A DNA stretch of 37,099 nucleotides from Paracoccaceae bacterium (GCA_024763335.1 JANTFS010000006.1:1-37099), one strand, 5' to 3'. Shown: positions 7,515 through 16,554, counted from the first letter of the stretch. Translations and numbers: made by a program. The notes: generated by a model not told the origin, from the letters alone.

Positions 7515-7648
7515 GCCTGATTGTCCTCCCCTGCCCGCGATGGGCCGGGCCAACTGACACGTCTTCGCTCCCGGGCGCAAGCCTCGTTGCTCTTGCACTG
7601 ATCAAGGGCCTGCGCTTCAATCTTCGCAAGCCATACAGAGGATTCCAC
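7515..7648. promoter_or_regulatory. Shared promoter region MFS / MarR
   Basis: 134 bp between divergent starts. It contains imperfect inverted repeats such as CTTG-N7-CAAG near 7594-7610 that could be the MarR operator. No clear -10/-35 pair is visible. Assignment rests on position. Confidence 0.35.
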
Positions 7649-8083
7649 GTGACCGATTTCAACCTTGACGATTTCCTTCCCTACCAGCTCGCCGAGCTCT
7701 CGCGCCGGGTGAGCGGCCGGTTCTCCCGGCACTATCGCGAGCGCTATGGAATCTCGGTGGCCGAATGGCGCGTGGTCGCGCATCTCAGCCAGCAAACTGC
7801 TGTGTCGGTGCGCGAGATTCACGACCGGGTTGGCATGGACAAGCCGAAAGTCAGCCGCGCCGCGTCCCGATTGGAAGCGGGCGGTTATCTTTCGAAGGTT
7901 GTCAACGAGAACGACCGGCGACTGGTGGAGCTCTCGTTGACCGAAAAGGGCCACGAGATGATCGCAGATCTGGCACCGATCGCCGCGGCGTATCAAGCCG
8001 AGCTGATGACGGCTCTGGGCGCGCGGGCAGATGACTTCGTGTCGACGGTGGAGGAACTGACGAGGGCTCTGGAACCGGAATAG
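7649..8083 (+). CDS. MarR-family transcriptional regulator
   Basis: A 144-residue winged-helix repressor with a GTG start, AGAGGA 7 nt upstream. The DNA-binding core VSVREIHDRVGMDKPKVSRAASRLEAGGYLSK and the wing NENDRRLVELSLTEKG are characteristic of MarR proteins (DxR wing motif as NDRR). Flanking helices form the dimer interface. It is divergent from the MFS transporter, so the two probably form a ligand-responsive repressor/transporter pair. It is convergent with the YqgE gene with 12 bp between stop codons. The ligand is unknown. Confidence 0.92.
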   Translation: MTDFNLDDFLPYQLAELSRRVSGRFSRHYRERYGISVAEWRVVAHLSQQTAVSVREIHDRVGMDKPKVSRAASRLEAGGYLSKVVNENDRRLVELSLTEKGHEMIADLAPIAAAYQAELMTALGARADDFVSTVEELTRALEPE

Positions 8084-8095
8084 GGGGTGCAGGGC

Positions 8096-8674
8096 TCAGG
8101 CGCGTCCGCCTTCAGACGACAGCATCAGGGGGTCGATGCCGAGCTTTTTCAGCGCGGCGGACCACTTGCCGCCGTCATCGGTGTCAAAGACGATCGCGGC
8201 GTCGCCGTCGACCGTGAGCCACGCGTTTTTCTGCAGCTCGCTTTCCAGCTGGCCCGGGCCCCAGCCGGCATAGCCGAGCGCCGTCAGCGTGGCCTGCGGT
8301 CCGGACCCGCGGGCGATGTCGACGAGAATGTCCTTTGTCGCCGTCATGCCAAATTTGCTGCCGATTTCGAGGGTTCCCGGCGTTCCCGGGTAGTCGCGCG
8401 AATGCAACACGAACCCGCGGGCCCCTTCGACCGGCCCGCCAAAATGCACCGCCGCGCCCTGGTTGCCGGAGGCGGTTTCGATATCGAGCTGCTTGAGCAG
8501 ATCGCCGAGGTTGAGGTCGGGCACCCGCTTGTTGACGATCAGCCCCATCGCGCCGTCGTCGGTATGGGCGCAAAGCAGCACGACGGAATGGTCAAACCGC
8601 GGATCGCCCATGCCCGGCATGGCGATGAGCATTTTTCCCGTCAGGTCATGATCGAGTGCTTGGGGCTTGGTCAT
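8096..8674 (-). CDS. YqgE/AlgH family protein
   Basis: A 192-residue soluble protein of the YqgE/AlgH (DUF179) family. Characteristic blocks: LTGKMLIAMPGMGDPRFDHSVVLLCAH, GAMGLIVNKRV, FGGPVEGARGFVLHS and GYAGWGPGQLESEL. Start at MTKPQALDHDLTGK (8674), which matches the usual family N-terminus; the ORF track adds twelve codons without support. The ribosome site is weak. The family's molecular role is unsettled; AlgH has been linked to alginate regulation in Pseudomonas, but nothing here supports that function. Divergent from the DsbD-like gene. Confidence 0.92.
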   Translation of the reverse strand: MTKPQALDHDLTGKMLIAMPGMGDPRFDHSVVLLCAHTDDGAMGLIVNKRVPDLNLGDLLKQLDIETASGNQGAAVHFGGPVEGARGFVLHSRDYPGTPGTLEIGSKFGMTATKDILVDIARGSGPQATLTALGYAGWGPGQLESELQKNAWLTVDGDAAIVFDTDDGGKWSAALKKLGIDPLMLSSEGGRA

Positions 8675-8770
8675 GCCGATAAGATGGGGGCGCCGCCGGG
8701 CCGTTTGCAAGGGGCTGTGGCATTGTGAGCGATGTCTCGCGAATGTGACTTTCGCTTGCTGAAGGCGATC

Positions 8771-8776
8771 CTATAT
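8771..8776 (+). promoter_or_regulatory. Possible -10 box close to the DsbD-like start
   Basis: CTATAT lies 9 bp before the ATG at 8786 and matches the alphaproteobacterial -10 consensus well. If used, transcription would begin within a few bases of the ATG, giving a leaderless or nearly leaderless mRNA; no Shine-Dalgarno is visible. No good -35 is seen at the right distance. Confidence 0.35.
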
Positions 8777-8785
8777 CCAAAGCCC

Positions 8786-9595
8786 ATGAGACAGATCATT
8801 CCTTTCCTTCTGGCCGGGGCGTTCCTTGCAGATCCGCTACTGGCGAGCGACAACGGCGTGTCACATGCACAGGCCGAGATCCTGCCGGGCTGGCGCACCG
8901 AAGCGGGCACGCATATGGCGGCGCTGCACGTGACGTTGGACCCGGGCTGGAAGACCTATTGGCGCGCGCCGGGTGAGGCCGGGCTGCCGCCCGAGTTCGA
9001 CTGGTCGAAATCCTTGAATGCCGCCGAGGTGATCGTGCATTGGCCGACGCCGGAGGTATTCCTGTCCAGCGGCGTCAGGACGCTCGGCTTTCACGACGAT
9101 CTGGTCTTGCCGCTTGAGATCGTGCCGGAGGATCCGGCGGCGGCGATCGAGCTATCCGGTGATCTCGCTCTGGGCATTTGCGAAAACATCTGCATGCCGA
9201 TGCAGGTGAGCGTGAGCGCCGAGCTGCCAGACAGCGAGACCCGCGCCGATCCGCGCATCGAGTTCGCTCTCGATCACCGTCCTGAAAGCGCGCAAGCGGC
9301 GGGGCTCGTCTCGGCCCGTTGCGATGTGGAGCCGATCTCCGATGGGCTGCGGGTGACGGCGCAGTTGGAATTGCCCGATGTGGGCGATGACGAGGTGGTC
9401 GTCGTCGAAACGGCCGATCCCTCGGTTTGGGTGTCAACGGCGCTATCGGACCGCTCCGGAGCCGTGCTGACGGCAGAGGCGGATCTGGTGCCGGCCAATG
9501 CGCAGCCCTTTGCGCTCGATCCAGAGGATCTGCGCTTCACGGTGCTGGCATCCGGCCGCGCCGTGGACATTCACGGCTGCGAGGCGTCACATTAG
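8786..9595 (+). CDS. DsbD-like periplasmic domain protein
   Basis: A 269-residue exported protein with a signal peptide (MRQIIPFLLAGAFLADPLLA). It matches the N-terminal (alpha) immunoglobulin-like domain of DsbD/ScsB thiol reductases: DPGWKTYWRAPGEAGLPPEFDW is the family signature, and the redox pair is Cys132/Cys136 in GICENICMP. No transmembrane relay or thioredoxin domain follows, so it is a stand-alone domain that would need a separate electron donor. An additional cysteine lies near the C-terminus (HGCEASH). An ATG 54 bp upstream is possible but would spoil the signal peptide. The 3' end overlaps the opposing RND gene by 4 bp. A role in envelope redox or metal handling is inferred from the family. 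Confidence 0.85.
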   Translation: MRQIIPFLLAGAFLADPLLASDNGVSHAQAEILPGWRTEAGTHMAALHVTLDPGWKTYWRAPGEAGLPPEFDWSKSLNAAEVIVHWPTPEVFLSSGVRTLGFHDDLVLPLEIVPEDPAAAIELSGDLALGICENICMPMQVSVSAELPDSETRADPRIEFALDHRPESAQAAGLVSARCDVEPISDGLRVTAQLELPDVGDDEVVVVETADPSVWVSTALSDRSGAVLTAEADLVPANAQPFALDPEDLRFTVLASGRAVDIHGCEASH

Positions 9596-12500
9596 GCGTG
9601 GCGCCGCAGGTGGGCCCAATGCGCAAGCGCGGCGATGAGCCATGCGCCCGCGAGGATCACCACGGCCCCGGCAAGAAACAGGCCCGTCGCCGCGAGGACG
9701 GGCGGCACATCTGCGCGCAGTAACCCGCCCGGCAGCGCGCCGGTGGCGAGGGTCCAGCCCAGGGTGGCGGCGAACAGTGCAAACAGCGCCGCGGCGGTCG
9801 CCCCGGTGGCGAGAGCTGCGCGCCGCGCGCCGCGATGGCGCAGCGTCATCATCCGGCGAAGCGCGCGTAATTGTTTGCCGAGGTCTTCTTGCGCCGCCAC
9901 CAGCGCGGGCACCACGAGCAGCACCAGCACGAAGCCGAAGCCGAGGCCATAGACCAGCGTGATGACGGTGGGCTTGAGAAACTGGGCCTGGCTCGAGGTT
10001 TCGTAGAGCAAGGGTGCGAGGCCGATCACCGTCGTGGCGGTGGTCAGGAACACTGGCCGGAGCCGGTCGGCCACCGCATCGACAATCGCGGGCACGACAC
10101 CGCGGTCGCGGGCGTATTCGTCGATCGTGCTCACCAGCACGATGGAATCGTTGATGATGATCCCAACCATGCCAATCAGTCCGACCACGGAGAACATGCT
10201 CAAGGGCACACCCCAGACGTAGTGCCCCCAGATCGCGCCGATCAGGCCGAAGGGGATGATGCCCATCACCACGAGCGGGCGCGTCCAGCTCGAGAAAATC
10301 CACGCCAGCGTGAGGAATATCCCGATCAGGGTGAGGATGAGGGCAAACCGGGCGTCGGCGAGGAAGTCTTTCTCCTGCTCCTTAAGGCCGGAGATGCGAT
10401 AGGTGATGCCAAAATCCTCGGCTACCTGCGGCAGGATCTCGTCTTCGATCGCGCGGGTGATGTCTTCGGCCCGCCCCGGGTCGCTCTCGTCGATATCGCC
10501 GGTTACCGAGACCACGCGCAGCCCGTTTTCGCGGTTCACGGTGGAAAAGCCGGTCTTGGTCTTCACCGTCACGATATCGCCCAGCGGCACATAGGCACCG
10601 CTCGCGGTGCGCATCATCGTGCGCTCGAGGAAATCGGCGGTCAGCTCGTCATCAGGCAACTCGACCCGGATCGCGCCCGAGCGCATGCCGACCGGGTAAG
10701 TCGCGGCCTCGATCCCGCCGAGCCGCCGGCGCAATTCGCTGCCGAGATCATCAATCGTGAACCCGAGCGCGCGGCCTTGTGCGGTGAGGTCGAGGACCAA
10801 CTCGTTCTTGTCGTAGGCGAGGCTGTCTTCCACCGCCGAAACCTCGGGGTATTGCGCGACGGCCGTTTTCAGGGCTTCGGCCGCGGCCTTGAGCACCTCC
10901 GCCTCGGCACCGGTCAGTTCGATGTCGAGCGCATCGCCGCCCGGTCCGAAGCGCCCGCCGCGGAAGCTCAATTCTTCGAGCATCGGGTGTCGCGGTGCGC
11001 GGTCCTGGATTTCGCTGACGAAGGCGAAGGACGAGAACGGCCGCTGGTCGGCATCGATCAGTTCGATCGACACCGCGCCGAGCAAGTCAGGCTCCTTGGT
11101 TTCCGCCGCAGCCAGGCCGCGCCCGGCATTGCCGCCGATCTGCCCGAGCAGGTAGGTGATCGGGTTGGTGCCGGTCTCGGCCTCGATCTCGGCGCCATAG
11201 CCGCGCACAACCTCTTCAAGTTGCGCCAGCATCTCGCGCGTGTCGTCGCGCGTCGCCCCGGGGGCCATGGCGAAGTTGGCTGTCACATCCGAGCGCTCGG
11301 GCGCGTTGAAGAACTGGAACCGGACCTTGCCGTCGATGACGAACGCGACCTGCGAGGCGAGCACGACGACCACGCCGGCAAGCACCGGGTAGCGGGCCTT
11401 GATCACCAGAACCATGAGCGGGCGGAACAGCCGCTCGCGAACGAACCGGAACCCCTTGTTCACCTGCCGTGAAGGCCAGTCATACCAATGCTTGGCGGAT
11501 ACATGGGCCAAGGCATGGGCCATGTGGTTGGGCAGGATCAGGAAACATTCCACCAGCGAGGCCGTGAGCACCGCGATGACGGTGATCGGGATGTCCTCGA
11601 TCAGATCGCCAAACCGCCCGCCGATGGCGACGAGGCCGAAAAACGCGATGATCGTTGTGAGAGTGGCCGAAAACACCGGGGGAAACATCCGCCGGGCCGC
11701 GTTCTCCGAGGCGGCGACCGGGTCTTCGCCCCGGTGCCGGGCGCGGAAATCGGCGTGCTCACCCACCACGATGGCGTCGTCAACGACGATACCCAGCGTG
11801 ATGATCAGGGCAAACAGCGAGATCATGTTGAAGCTCAGCCCGAGCATGTACATGATCGCCACCGCCGTGAGCATCGAGACAGGGATGCCGGCTGCGACCC
11901 AGAACGCGGTCCGCGCGTTGAGGAAGAGGAATAGCAGGACAACGACCAGCCCAAGGCCGACCGCGCCGTTTTCGAGCAGGATCTGGAGCCGGCCGGTGAT
12001 GATCTCGGCGCGGGTGCGGATCAGGTCGATCTCGACGCCGGCAGGCAGGGTTCGCATCATGTCGGCGGCGACGTCTTCGACGATCCCCTGCATCTCGATC
12101 GCATCGCCCTGCGCCGACCGCGTGACCTTGATCGTCATCGCCGGTTGCGCGCCGACGTAATAGGCGATCTCCCGGTCGATCCCCTCGGCGGAGATGCTGG
12201 CGACGTCGCCGATTGTGAGCTTCGAGCCATCGGGGTTGGAGCGCAGAACGATTCCGGCGATCTCTTCGGGCGTGCGTTTGGCAATGCCCGTCCGCACCCG
12301 CGCCGCGCCGGAGGCGACATTGCCGGCCGGGTCGGCAGCCGCCTCCTCGGCGATGGCGCCGGCGATCTGCCCCATGGTGACGTCATTGCGGATGAGCGAG
12401 GCCGAGGTGACCCGCACCACGGTCTGCGGGGCGGCCACCCCACTGATGGTGGTGCGCGTCACCCCTTCGACGAACAGCCGCGCCACCATTTCGTCGGCAA

Positions 12501-12984
12501 ACCGTGCCAACTGGTCGATGCCCACGGGCCCGGTGATCACCACGTCGGTGACCGGATCGCGCCAGCTTCCGCGGCGGATTTCGGGCGTGTCGGCATCGCC
12601 GGGCAGGGTGGATATGGCGGCGACGGCTTCTTCGACGTCGGAAGAGGCGCGCGACATGTCCCAGCCCGGTTCGAACTCGAGCGTGATCCGCGCATTGCCC
12701 TCGGCGGCCCGGGCGGTGCTGGAGGTTACGCCCTCGACGGCGAGCAGCGCGGGCTCAAGCGCCTGCACGATGCCGGCATCGACGTCTTCGGCCCCGGCGC
12801 CATCCCACCGGACCGAGACGGTAACATTGTCGATCACGATGTCGGGGAAGAACTGCGCCCGCATCTTCGGCAGGATCGAAAGCCCGATCGCCAGGAGCAC
12901 CACGAGCAGCAGGTTCGCGGCCGTCGCGTGGCGGGTGAAGTAACTCAGCAGGCCCTTGGCCATGCCCGTCGGGGTCGGTGCCAT
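9592..12984 (-). CDS. RND efflux permease (AcrB/HAE-type)
   Basis: A 1130-residue proton-driven inner-membrane pump. The N-terminal helix (TAANLLLVVLLAIG), a large periplasmic loop (about 40-335), the helix-4 double aspartate in LGIVVDDAIVVGEH (402-403) and the second-half equivalent GMVGIIINDSIVLV match the family. The double Asp supports proton coupling. After helix 12 there is an extra stretch of roughly 95 residues with two more strongly hydrophobic segments (ALFALFAATLGWTLATG and LAATGLFLAGAVVILAGAW), so about 14 helices are predicted instead of 12. The start ATG is one base after the TGA of the adaptor gene, implying translational coupling. No outer-membrane factor is encoded here. Substrate unknown. 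Confidence 0.93.
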   Translation of the reverse strand: MAPTPTGMAKGLLSYFTRHATAANLLLVVLLAIGLSILPKMRAQFFPDIVIDNVTVSVRWDGAGAEDVDAGIVQALEPALLAVEGVTSSTARAAEGNARITLEFEPGWDMSRASSDVEEAVAAISTLPGDADTPEIRRGSWRDPVTDVVITGPVGIDQLARFADEMVARLFVEGVTRTTISGVAAPQTVVRVTSASLIRNDVTMGQIAGAIAEEAAADPAGNVASGAARVRTGIAKRTPEEIAGIVLRSNPDGSKLTIGDVASISAEGIDREIAYYVGAQPAMTIKVTRSAQGDAIEMQGIVEDVAADMMRTLPAGVEIDLIRTRAEIITGRLQILLENGAVGLGLVVVLLFLFLNARTAFWVAAGIPVSMLTAVAIMYMLGLSFNMISLFALIITLGIVVDDAIVVGEHADFRARHRGEDPVAASENAARRMFPPVFSATLTTIIAFFGLVAIGGRFGDLIEDIPITVIAVLTASLVECFLILPNHMAHALAHVSAKHWYDWPSRQVNKGFRFVRERLFRPLMVLVIKARYPVLAGVVVVLASQVAFVIDGKVRFQFFNAPERSDVTANFAMAPGATRDDTREMLAQLEEVVRGYGAEIEAETGTNPITYLLGQIGGNAGRGLAAAETKEPDLLGAVSIELIDADQRPFSSFAFVSEIQDRAPRHPMLEELSFRGGRFGPGGDALDIELTGAEAEVLKAAAEALKTAVAQYPEVSAVEDSLAYDKNELVLDLTAQGRALGFTIDDLGSELRRRLGGIEAATYPVGMRSGAIRVELPDDELTADFLERTMMRTASGAYVPLGDIVTVKTKTGFSTVNRENGLRVVSVTGDIDESDPGRAEDITRAIEDEILPQVAEDFGITYRISGLKEQEKDFLADARFALILTLIGIFLTLAWIFSSWTRPLVVMGIIPFGLIGAIWGHYVWGVPLSMFSVVGLIGMVGIIINDSIVLVSTIDEYARDRGVVPAIVDAVADRLRPVFLTTATTVIGLAPLLYETSSQAQFLKPTVITLVYGLGFGFVLVLLVVPALVAAQEDLGKQLRALRRMMTLRHRGARRAALATGATAAALFALFAATLGWTLATGALPGGLLRADVPPVLAATGLFLAGAVVILAGAWLIAALAHWAHLRRHA

Positions 12985-12985
12985 C

Positions 12986-14458
12986 TCAGCCCCCCATCCG
13001 GCTCTCGAGCCGCTCGACCATGCGGGCGGGAACCTCGGGCTGGTTCAGCTGGTTGAGGATACGGTCCTTGGCATCGGCCGGCATGAAGGTGTTGGCCTTC
13101 ACGGCCTCGATCAGCCGCGCCCGACGATCGTCATCGAGGGTAATCATCTCACGCGCGGCGTCGCCTTCGGCCTTGCTGCCTGCGGCGCCATCTTCGCGGA
13201 ACGGCCGAACCTGGATGCCGGCGCCCAGCATCGGTGTGCGCTCGGTGACCACTTCGCGCCCGGCAAGGGCATCGGCGCGCACGAGCACGCTGTCGCCCTG
13301 TCGGCGCAGAACGACGACGGGCTGTTCTTCGAGCCGGTCTTCTTCTCCGAGCAGCAGGACCGTGCCAGTGGCCCCGATCGCCGCCGCTGGCAGGCGGGCG
13401 ACACCGCGCAGTCGTGGCTCCCGGACTTCGACCGTGACGAAATCACCCGGCCGCAAACCCGGTGCCGCATCGAGCCGGGCAAAGATCAAACGCCCGGTCA
13501 GCCCTTCCCCAACCTCGGCGCTTTCGCGGTCGATCCGGCCATGGGCGACGAGATCGACGCCCGATACCGCGAGCCGCACCGTGACCTCGGCATCGAGAAG
13601 ACGGCCGTCCTCATCGACGAGGCGGGCGTATTGGGCCGTCGAGAGCCGGAACGAGACCTCCAGCGCATCAGGGTCGATCAGGGTGGCGACCTTTTCATTG
13701 ACGGTGACGATGCGGCCCTCGATCGCGCTGACGTTGGATAACCGCCCGGAAAACGCGGCCCTCACCTCGGTTTCGCCAAGGCGGCGCTCGGCTTCTTCAA
13801 GCGCGATGCGGGCCCGGTCAAGCCGGTTGCGGGCCTGGGCCACGCGGGCCTCGGCGACGGCCAGAGCGGAGCGGCGCGACAGCACCGCCTGGTCAGCGCC
13901 GGCTGCGGCCAGCGCGGCAGTCTCGACCTGGGCCTCAGTTCCCACGCCCCGGCTGGCGAGATCGCGCTGGCGTTCAAGCGCCTGGCTGCGCAGTTCCGCC
14001 TGGCGCTGGGCGGAGCCGAGATCATCGCGGGCGATCTCGAGCGCCACGGCCGCATCGCGTTCCTCGGCCTCGGCTTCCGACATGTCGGTGCGCGCCAGGG
14101 CCAGGGCATCCGCGAGGTCGGTGGGGTCGATCCGGAGCAACAGCTGCCCCGCTTCCACCTGCCCGCCCTCTTCGAAGCCCGGGCCCAGCTCGACAATCGG
14201 GCCGCCGGCCTGCACCCGGACCTCCAGCGCGCGACGTGCACGCACCTCGCCGAAAGCTTGCAGCACCGGGGTCACGTCTTGCGGCGTGACGGTGACGACG
14301 TTGACCGCAAAGACGCGCTCTCGCGCCGGCCGGCTGATGCTTTCCCGCGCCGCGCGTGTTTCGAGCGCGCTACGCACCATCTCGACGGCCAGGGCGAGCA
14401 GGGCCGCGGTCAGGGCGAGTAGAAACAGCCCGGTGAGGCTACGGCGAAAAAAGCGCAT
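12986..14458 (-). CDS. RND periplasmic adaptor (HlyD/AcrA family)
   Basis: A 490-residue membrane fusion protein that would link the downstream RND pump to an outer-membrane channel. It has an N-terminal membrane anchor (LFLLALTAALLALAVEM), a split lipoyl-like domain (RRALEVRVQAGGPIVELGPGFEEGG and ... VRAAFSGRLSNVSAIEGRIV), and a long alpha-hairpin between them (about residues 115-240, rich in Ala, Arg, Glu). Beta-barrel and membrane-proximal domains follow, and the C-terminal 60 residues add a charged helical tail. No lipoprotein cysteine is seen, so anchoring is through the helix. First gene of the efflux pair; 105 bp separate it from moaB upstream. Confidence 0.92.
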   Translation of the reverse strand: MRFFRRSLTGLFLLALTAALLALAVEMVRSALETRAARESISRPARERVFAVNVVTVTPQDVTPVLQAFGEVRARRALEVRVQAGGPIVELGPGFEEGGQVEAGQLLLRIDPTDLADALALARTDMSEAEAEERDAAVALEIARDDLGSAQRQAELRSQALERQRDLASRGVGTEAQVETAALAAAGADQAVLSRRSALAVAEARVAQARNRLDRARIALEEAERRLGETEVRAAFSGRLSNVSAIEGRIVTVNEKVATLIDPDALEVSFRLSTAQYARLVDEDGRLLDAEVTVRLAVSGVDLVAHGRIDRESAEVGEGLTGRLIFARLDAAPGLRPGDFVTVEVREPRLRGVARLPAAAIGATGTVLLLGEEDRLEEQPVVVLRRQGDSVLVRADALAGREVVTERTPMLGAGIQVRPFREDGAAGSKAEGDAAREMITLDDDRRARLIEAVKANTFMPADAKDRILNQLNQPEVPARMVERLESRMGG

Positions 14459-14491
14459 CGGGGCGTCACTCCAACTGGTTGAGCCGAGACA

Positions 14492-14513
14492 ATGACGGGG
14501 CTGCCCCCGCCAT
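14492..14513 (-). terminator. Hairpin between moaB and efflux genes
   Basis: On the plus strand ATGACGGGG-ctgc-CCCCGCCAT forms a 9-bp stem with one mismatch and a 4-nt loop. It lies 51 bp after the moaB stop and before the adaptor start, and might terminate or attenuate read-through into the efflux genes. No T-run follows on the minus strand. An AT-richer stretch beside it (14515-14545) may hold the efflux promoter. Confidence 0.4.
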
Positions 14514-14563
14514 GCAATTGGACAAAATTGACATAGCCGTTAGGGAGCAAACGGATGCCGCGA

Positions 14564-15112
14564 TCACTTCCGTCGCTTGTGCTCGTCGAGCCGGGGAAAG
14601 ATCTCGACGAAATTGCAGGGCGGATGGCGGTAATCGAACTGCGGGGCGAGGATCTCGTCCCATGCATCCTTGCAGGCCCCTGTCGAGCCGGGCAGGGCGA
14701 AAAGGTAGGTGCCGTTCGCCACGCCGCCGGTGGCCCGGCTCTGGACAGCCGAGGTGCCGATCTTGTTGTAGCTCACCAGTGCGAAGATCGTGGCGAAGGC
14801 GTCGATTTCCTTTTCGTAGACGTCGCGGTGCGCCTCGACGCTGACGTCGCGCCCGGTGAGCCCGGTGCCGCCGGTCGAGATCACCACGTCGATCTCGGGG
14901 TCAAGGCTCCAGGCGCGCAGACGGTCGGCAATCTCGCCGCGGTCGTCCTTGACGATATCGCGGTCGGCGAGGCTGTGCCCGGCGGCTTCGAGGCGGGCCA
15001 CGAGCGTATCGCCGGAGCGGTCATCCTCGAGAGTGCGGGTGTCGGACACCGTGAGAATGGCAATGCGAACGGGGATGAATTCGCGGGTTTCGGCATCGGT
15101 GATCTGGTTCAT
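14564..15112 (-). CDS. moaB: Molybdenum cofactor biosynthesis protein B
   Basis: A 182-residue MoaB/MogA-type protein, which adenylylates molybdopterin in molybdenum cofactor assembly. Visible family motifs: ILTVSDTRTLEDDRSGD near the start, the substrate-binding STGGTGLTGRDVSVEA, and ATGGVANGTYLFALPGSTGACKDAW. The length is typical. It starts 11 bp after the metallophosphoesterase stop codon on the same strand, so it is probably cotranscribed with that gene and UDG, although no metabolic link to them is obvious. No other molybdenum gene is present in the window. Confidence 0.95.
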   Translation of the reverse strand: MNQITDAETREFIPVRIAILTVSDTRTLEDDRSGDTLVARLEAAGHSLADRDIVKDDRGEIADRLRAWSLDPEIDVVISTGGTGLTGRDVSVEAHRDVYEKEIDAFATIFALVSYNKIGTSAVQSRATGGVANGTYLFALPGSTGACKDAWDEILAPQFDYRHPPCNFVEIFPRLDEHKRRK

Positions 15113-15123
15113 CGGCGGTGTCC

Positions 15124-15717
15124 TCAGAGTTCAAACCAATTGACGGTGGGGCCGAGATTGACGATCCGCGTGCTGCCGATCATCCCTTCCTCGCCCCAGC
15201 AATCGTGAATGTGGCCGCAGACGGTCAGTTTCGGCTGCACACGTTCGATTGCGGAATAGACGGCTGTCGAGCCCACCGAATGCCCCATCGAGGTGCGGTC
15301 GGCGATGCCCTTGGGCGGCGAATGGCTGACGATCACGTCGGCGCCCTCGGCCCCGGCCAGCAATGTCTCGGCCTCTGCCTCGGTGAGGTCCCATGACCAC
15401 GCGCCGAAAGGTGTCACGGGGATGCCGCCGCCGATGCCAAAGATTTTCAGACCGCCGATCTCGGCCATCTGACCGTGCAGGACATGCGCCCCGGGCGGCG
15501 CCGTCAAGCGCAATTCGTCGAGGCTTTCGTTGTTGCCCGGCACCATCACGAAGGGCGCGTCGATGCCCGCGAGCATCGCCATCGCCTCTTCGATCCCCTT
15601 GCGCATGTTGCAAAAATCTCCGGCGCCAATCACGAGATCAGCGTCAGCGCTTGCGGCAACGATATTGGCTGCCCTGGCGCGGGCGAGGTGCAGATCGGAA
15701 AAGGCGAGGATCTTCAT
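15124..15717 (-). CDS. Metallophosphoesterase
   Basis: A 197-residue calcineurin-like phosphoesterase. The metal-ligand motifs occur in order: FSDLHL (DxH), GAGDFCN (GD), PGNNES (GNNE in place of the usual GNHE), SHSPPKG and CGHIHD. The ATG at 15717 ([14 protein letters not shown]) overlaps the TGA of the UDG gene as ATGA, showing translational coupling; the longer ORF-track version runs back through UDG in another frame and is artefactual. The final residues (STRIVNLGPTVNWFEL) are typical of small phosphodiesterases of this type. Substrate unknown. Confidence 0.9.
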   Translation of the reverse strand: MKILAFSDLHLARARAANIVAASADADLVIGAGDFCNMRKGIEEAMAMLAGIDAPFVMVPGNNESLDELRLTAPPGAHVLHGQMAEIGGLKIFGIGGGIPVTPFGAWSWDLTEAEAETLLAGAEGADVIVSHSPPKGIADRTSMGHSVGSTAVYSAIERVQPKLTVCGHIHDCWGEEGMIGSTRIVNLGPTVNWFEL

Positions 15718-16505
15718 GCGGTTTCTCTCAGCTTGGCCTGAATATCGAGCAGATCGGCCCATGCTTCGCGCTTTGCCGCCGGGTTGCGCAGCAGATAGGC
15801 CGGGTGCGTCATCGGCATGGCGGGTTTTCCCAAGACCTCGGTCCAATGACCGCGCATGCGCAGGATGCCCGTGCGCCCCAGAAGCGCGCTGCAAGGCGTG
15901 TTGCCCATGAGGATGAGAATGTCCGGGTCGGCCAGCGCGATGTGACGTTCGAGGAAGGGCACCATCATTGCCATTTCCTCGGCGGTCGGGGTGCGGTTTC
16001 CGGGCGGGCGCCATGGCAGGACGTTGGTGATATAGACGGCGTGCTCCGGATCGGGGCTTTCGCGCGAGAGGCCGATGGCGGCGAGCATCCGGTCGAGAAG
16101 CTGACCGGCGCGGCCAACGAAGGGCCGACCGATCCGGTCTTCATCGGCGCCGGGGGCTTCGCCGATGATCATCACCCGCGCCGCCGGGTTGCCATCAGAG
16201 AAGACAAAGTTGCGCGCGCCCTTTTTCAGCTCGAGCCCGTCAAACTGCCGCATGGCTTCGGCGAGAGCTTCCAGCGTCGGGGCGTTCTCGGCGAGGATCC
16301 GCGCCTCGGCCGCCGGATCGGCGCGCGGCGCATCAGGTGCGGGCGTCGGGTCTGGCTGGCTGTCCTGCGGCGCGGCGGCTTTCGGCGGTTTGTCGGGCAG
16401 CTCGAAGCGATTTACGGGCTCGTCGCCCACCGCGTCTTGCGCGCCGAGCTCGATATACCACTCCAGAAGCGCCTTCGCGCCTTGCCAGTCAGGGGCCGAT
16501 TCCAT
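15714..16505 (-). CDS. Family 4-type uracil-DNA glycosylase
   Basis: A 263-residue protein that would excise uracil from DNA. The glycosylase signature [29 protein letters not shown] (about 113-141), [12 protein letters not shown] (163-174) and the second active-site motif THPAYLLR (233-240) are intact. An N-terminal segment (1-75) with an Ala/Pro-rich linker precedes the core, as in related alphaproteobacterial proteins. Family 4 enzymes normally hold a 4Fe-4S cluster through four cysteines; this protein has a single cysteine (Cys205), and residue 91, where relatives have a cysteine (F-D-G-C-type), is leucine. It therefore probably lacks the cluster. It sits between a HAD phosphatase and a metallophosphoesterase gene. 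Confidence 0.88.
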   Translation of the reverse strand: MESAPDWQGAKALLEWYIELGAQDAVGDEPVNRFELPDKPPKAAAPQDSQPDPTPAPDAPRADPAAEARILAENAPTLEALAEAMRQFDGLELKKGARNFVFSDGNPAARVMIIGEAPGADEDRIGRPFVGRAGQLLDRMLAAIGLSRESPDPEHAVYITNVLPWRPPGNRTPTAEEMAMMVPFLERHIALADPDILILMGNTPCSALLGRTGILRMRGHWTEVLGKPAMPMTHPAYLLRNPAAKREAWADLLDIQAKLRETA

Positions 16506-16554
16506 GCGTTGACGCTACCGCATGCGCCAGCGGGCTGCCAGCGCCCGTGGCGCA

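Noticed and set aside
9871-11472. 533-residue plus-strand ORF opposite the RND gene
   Set aside because: It is an antisense shadow of a well-supported permease gene, with a composition (His/Asp/Gly/Arg-rich) typical of GC-rich antisense frames.
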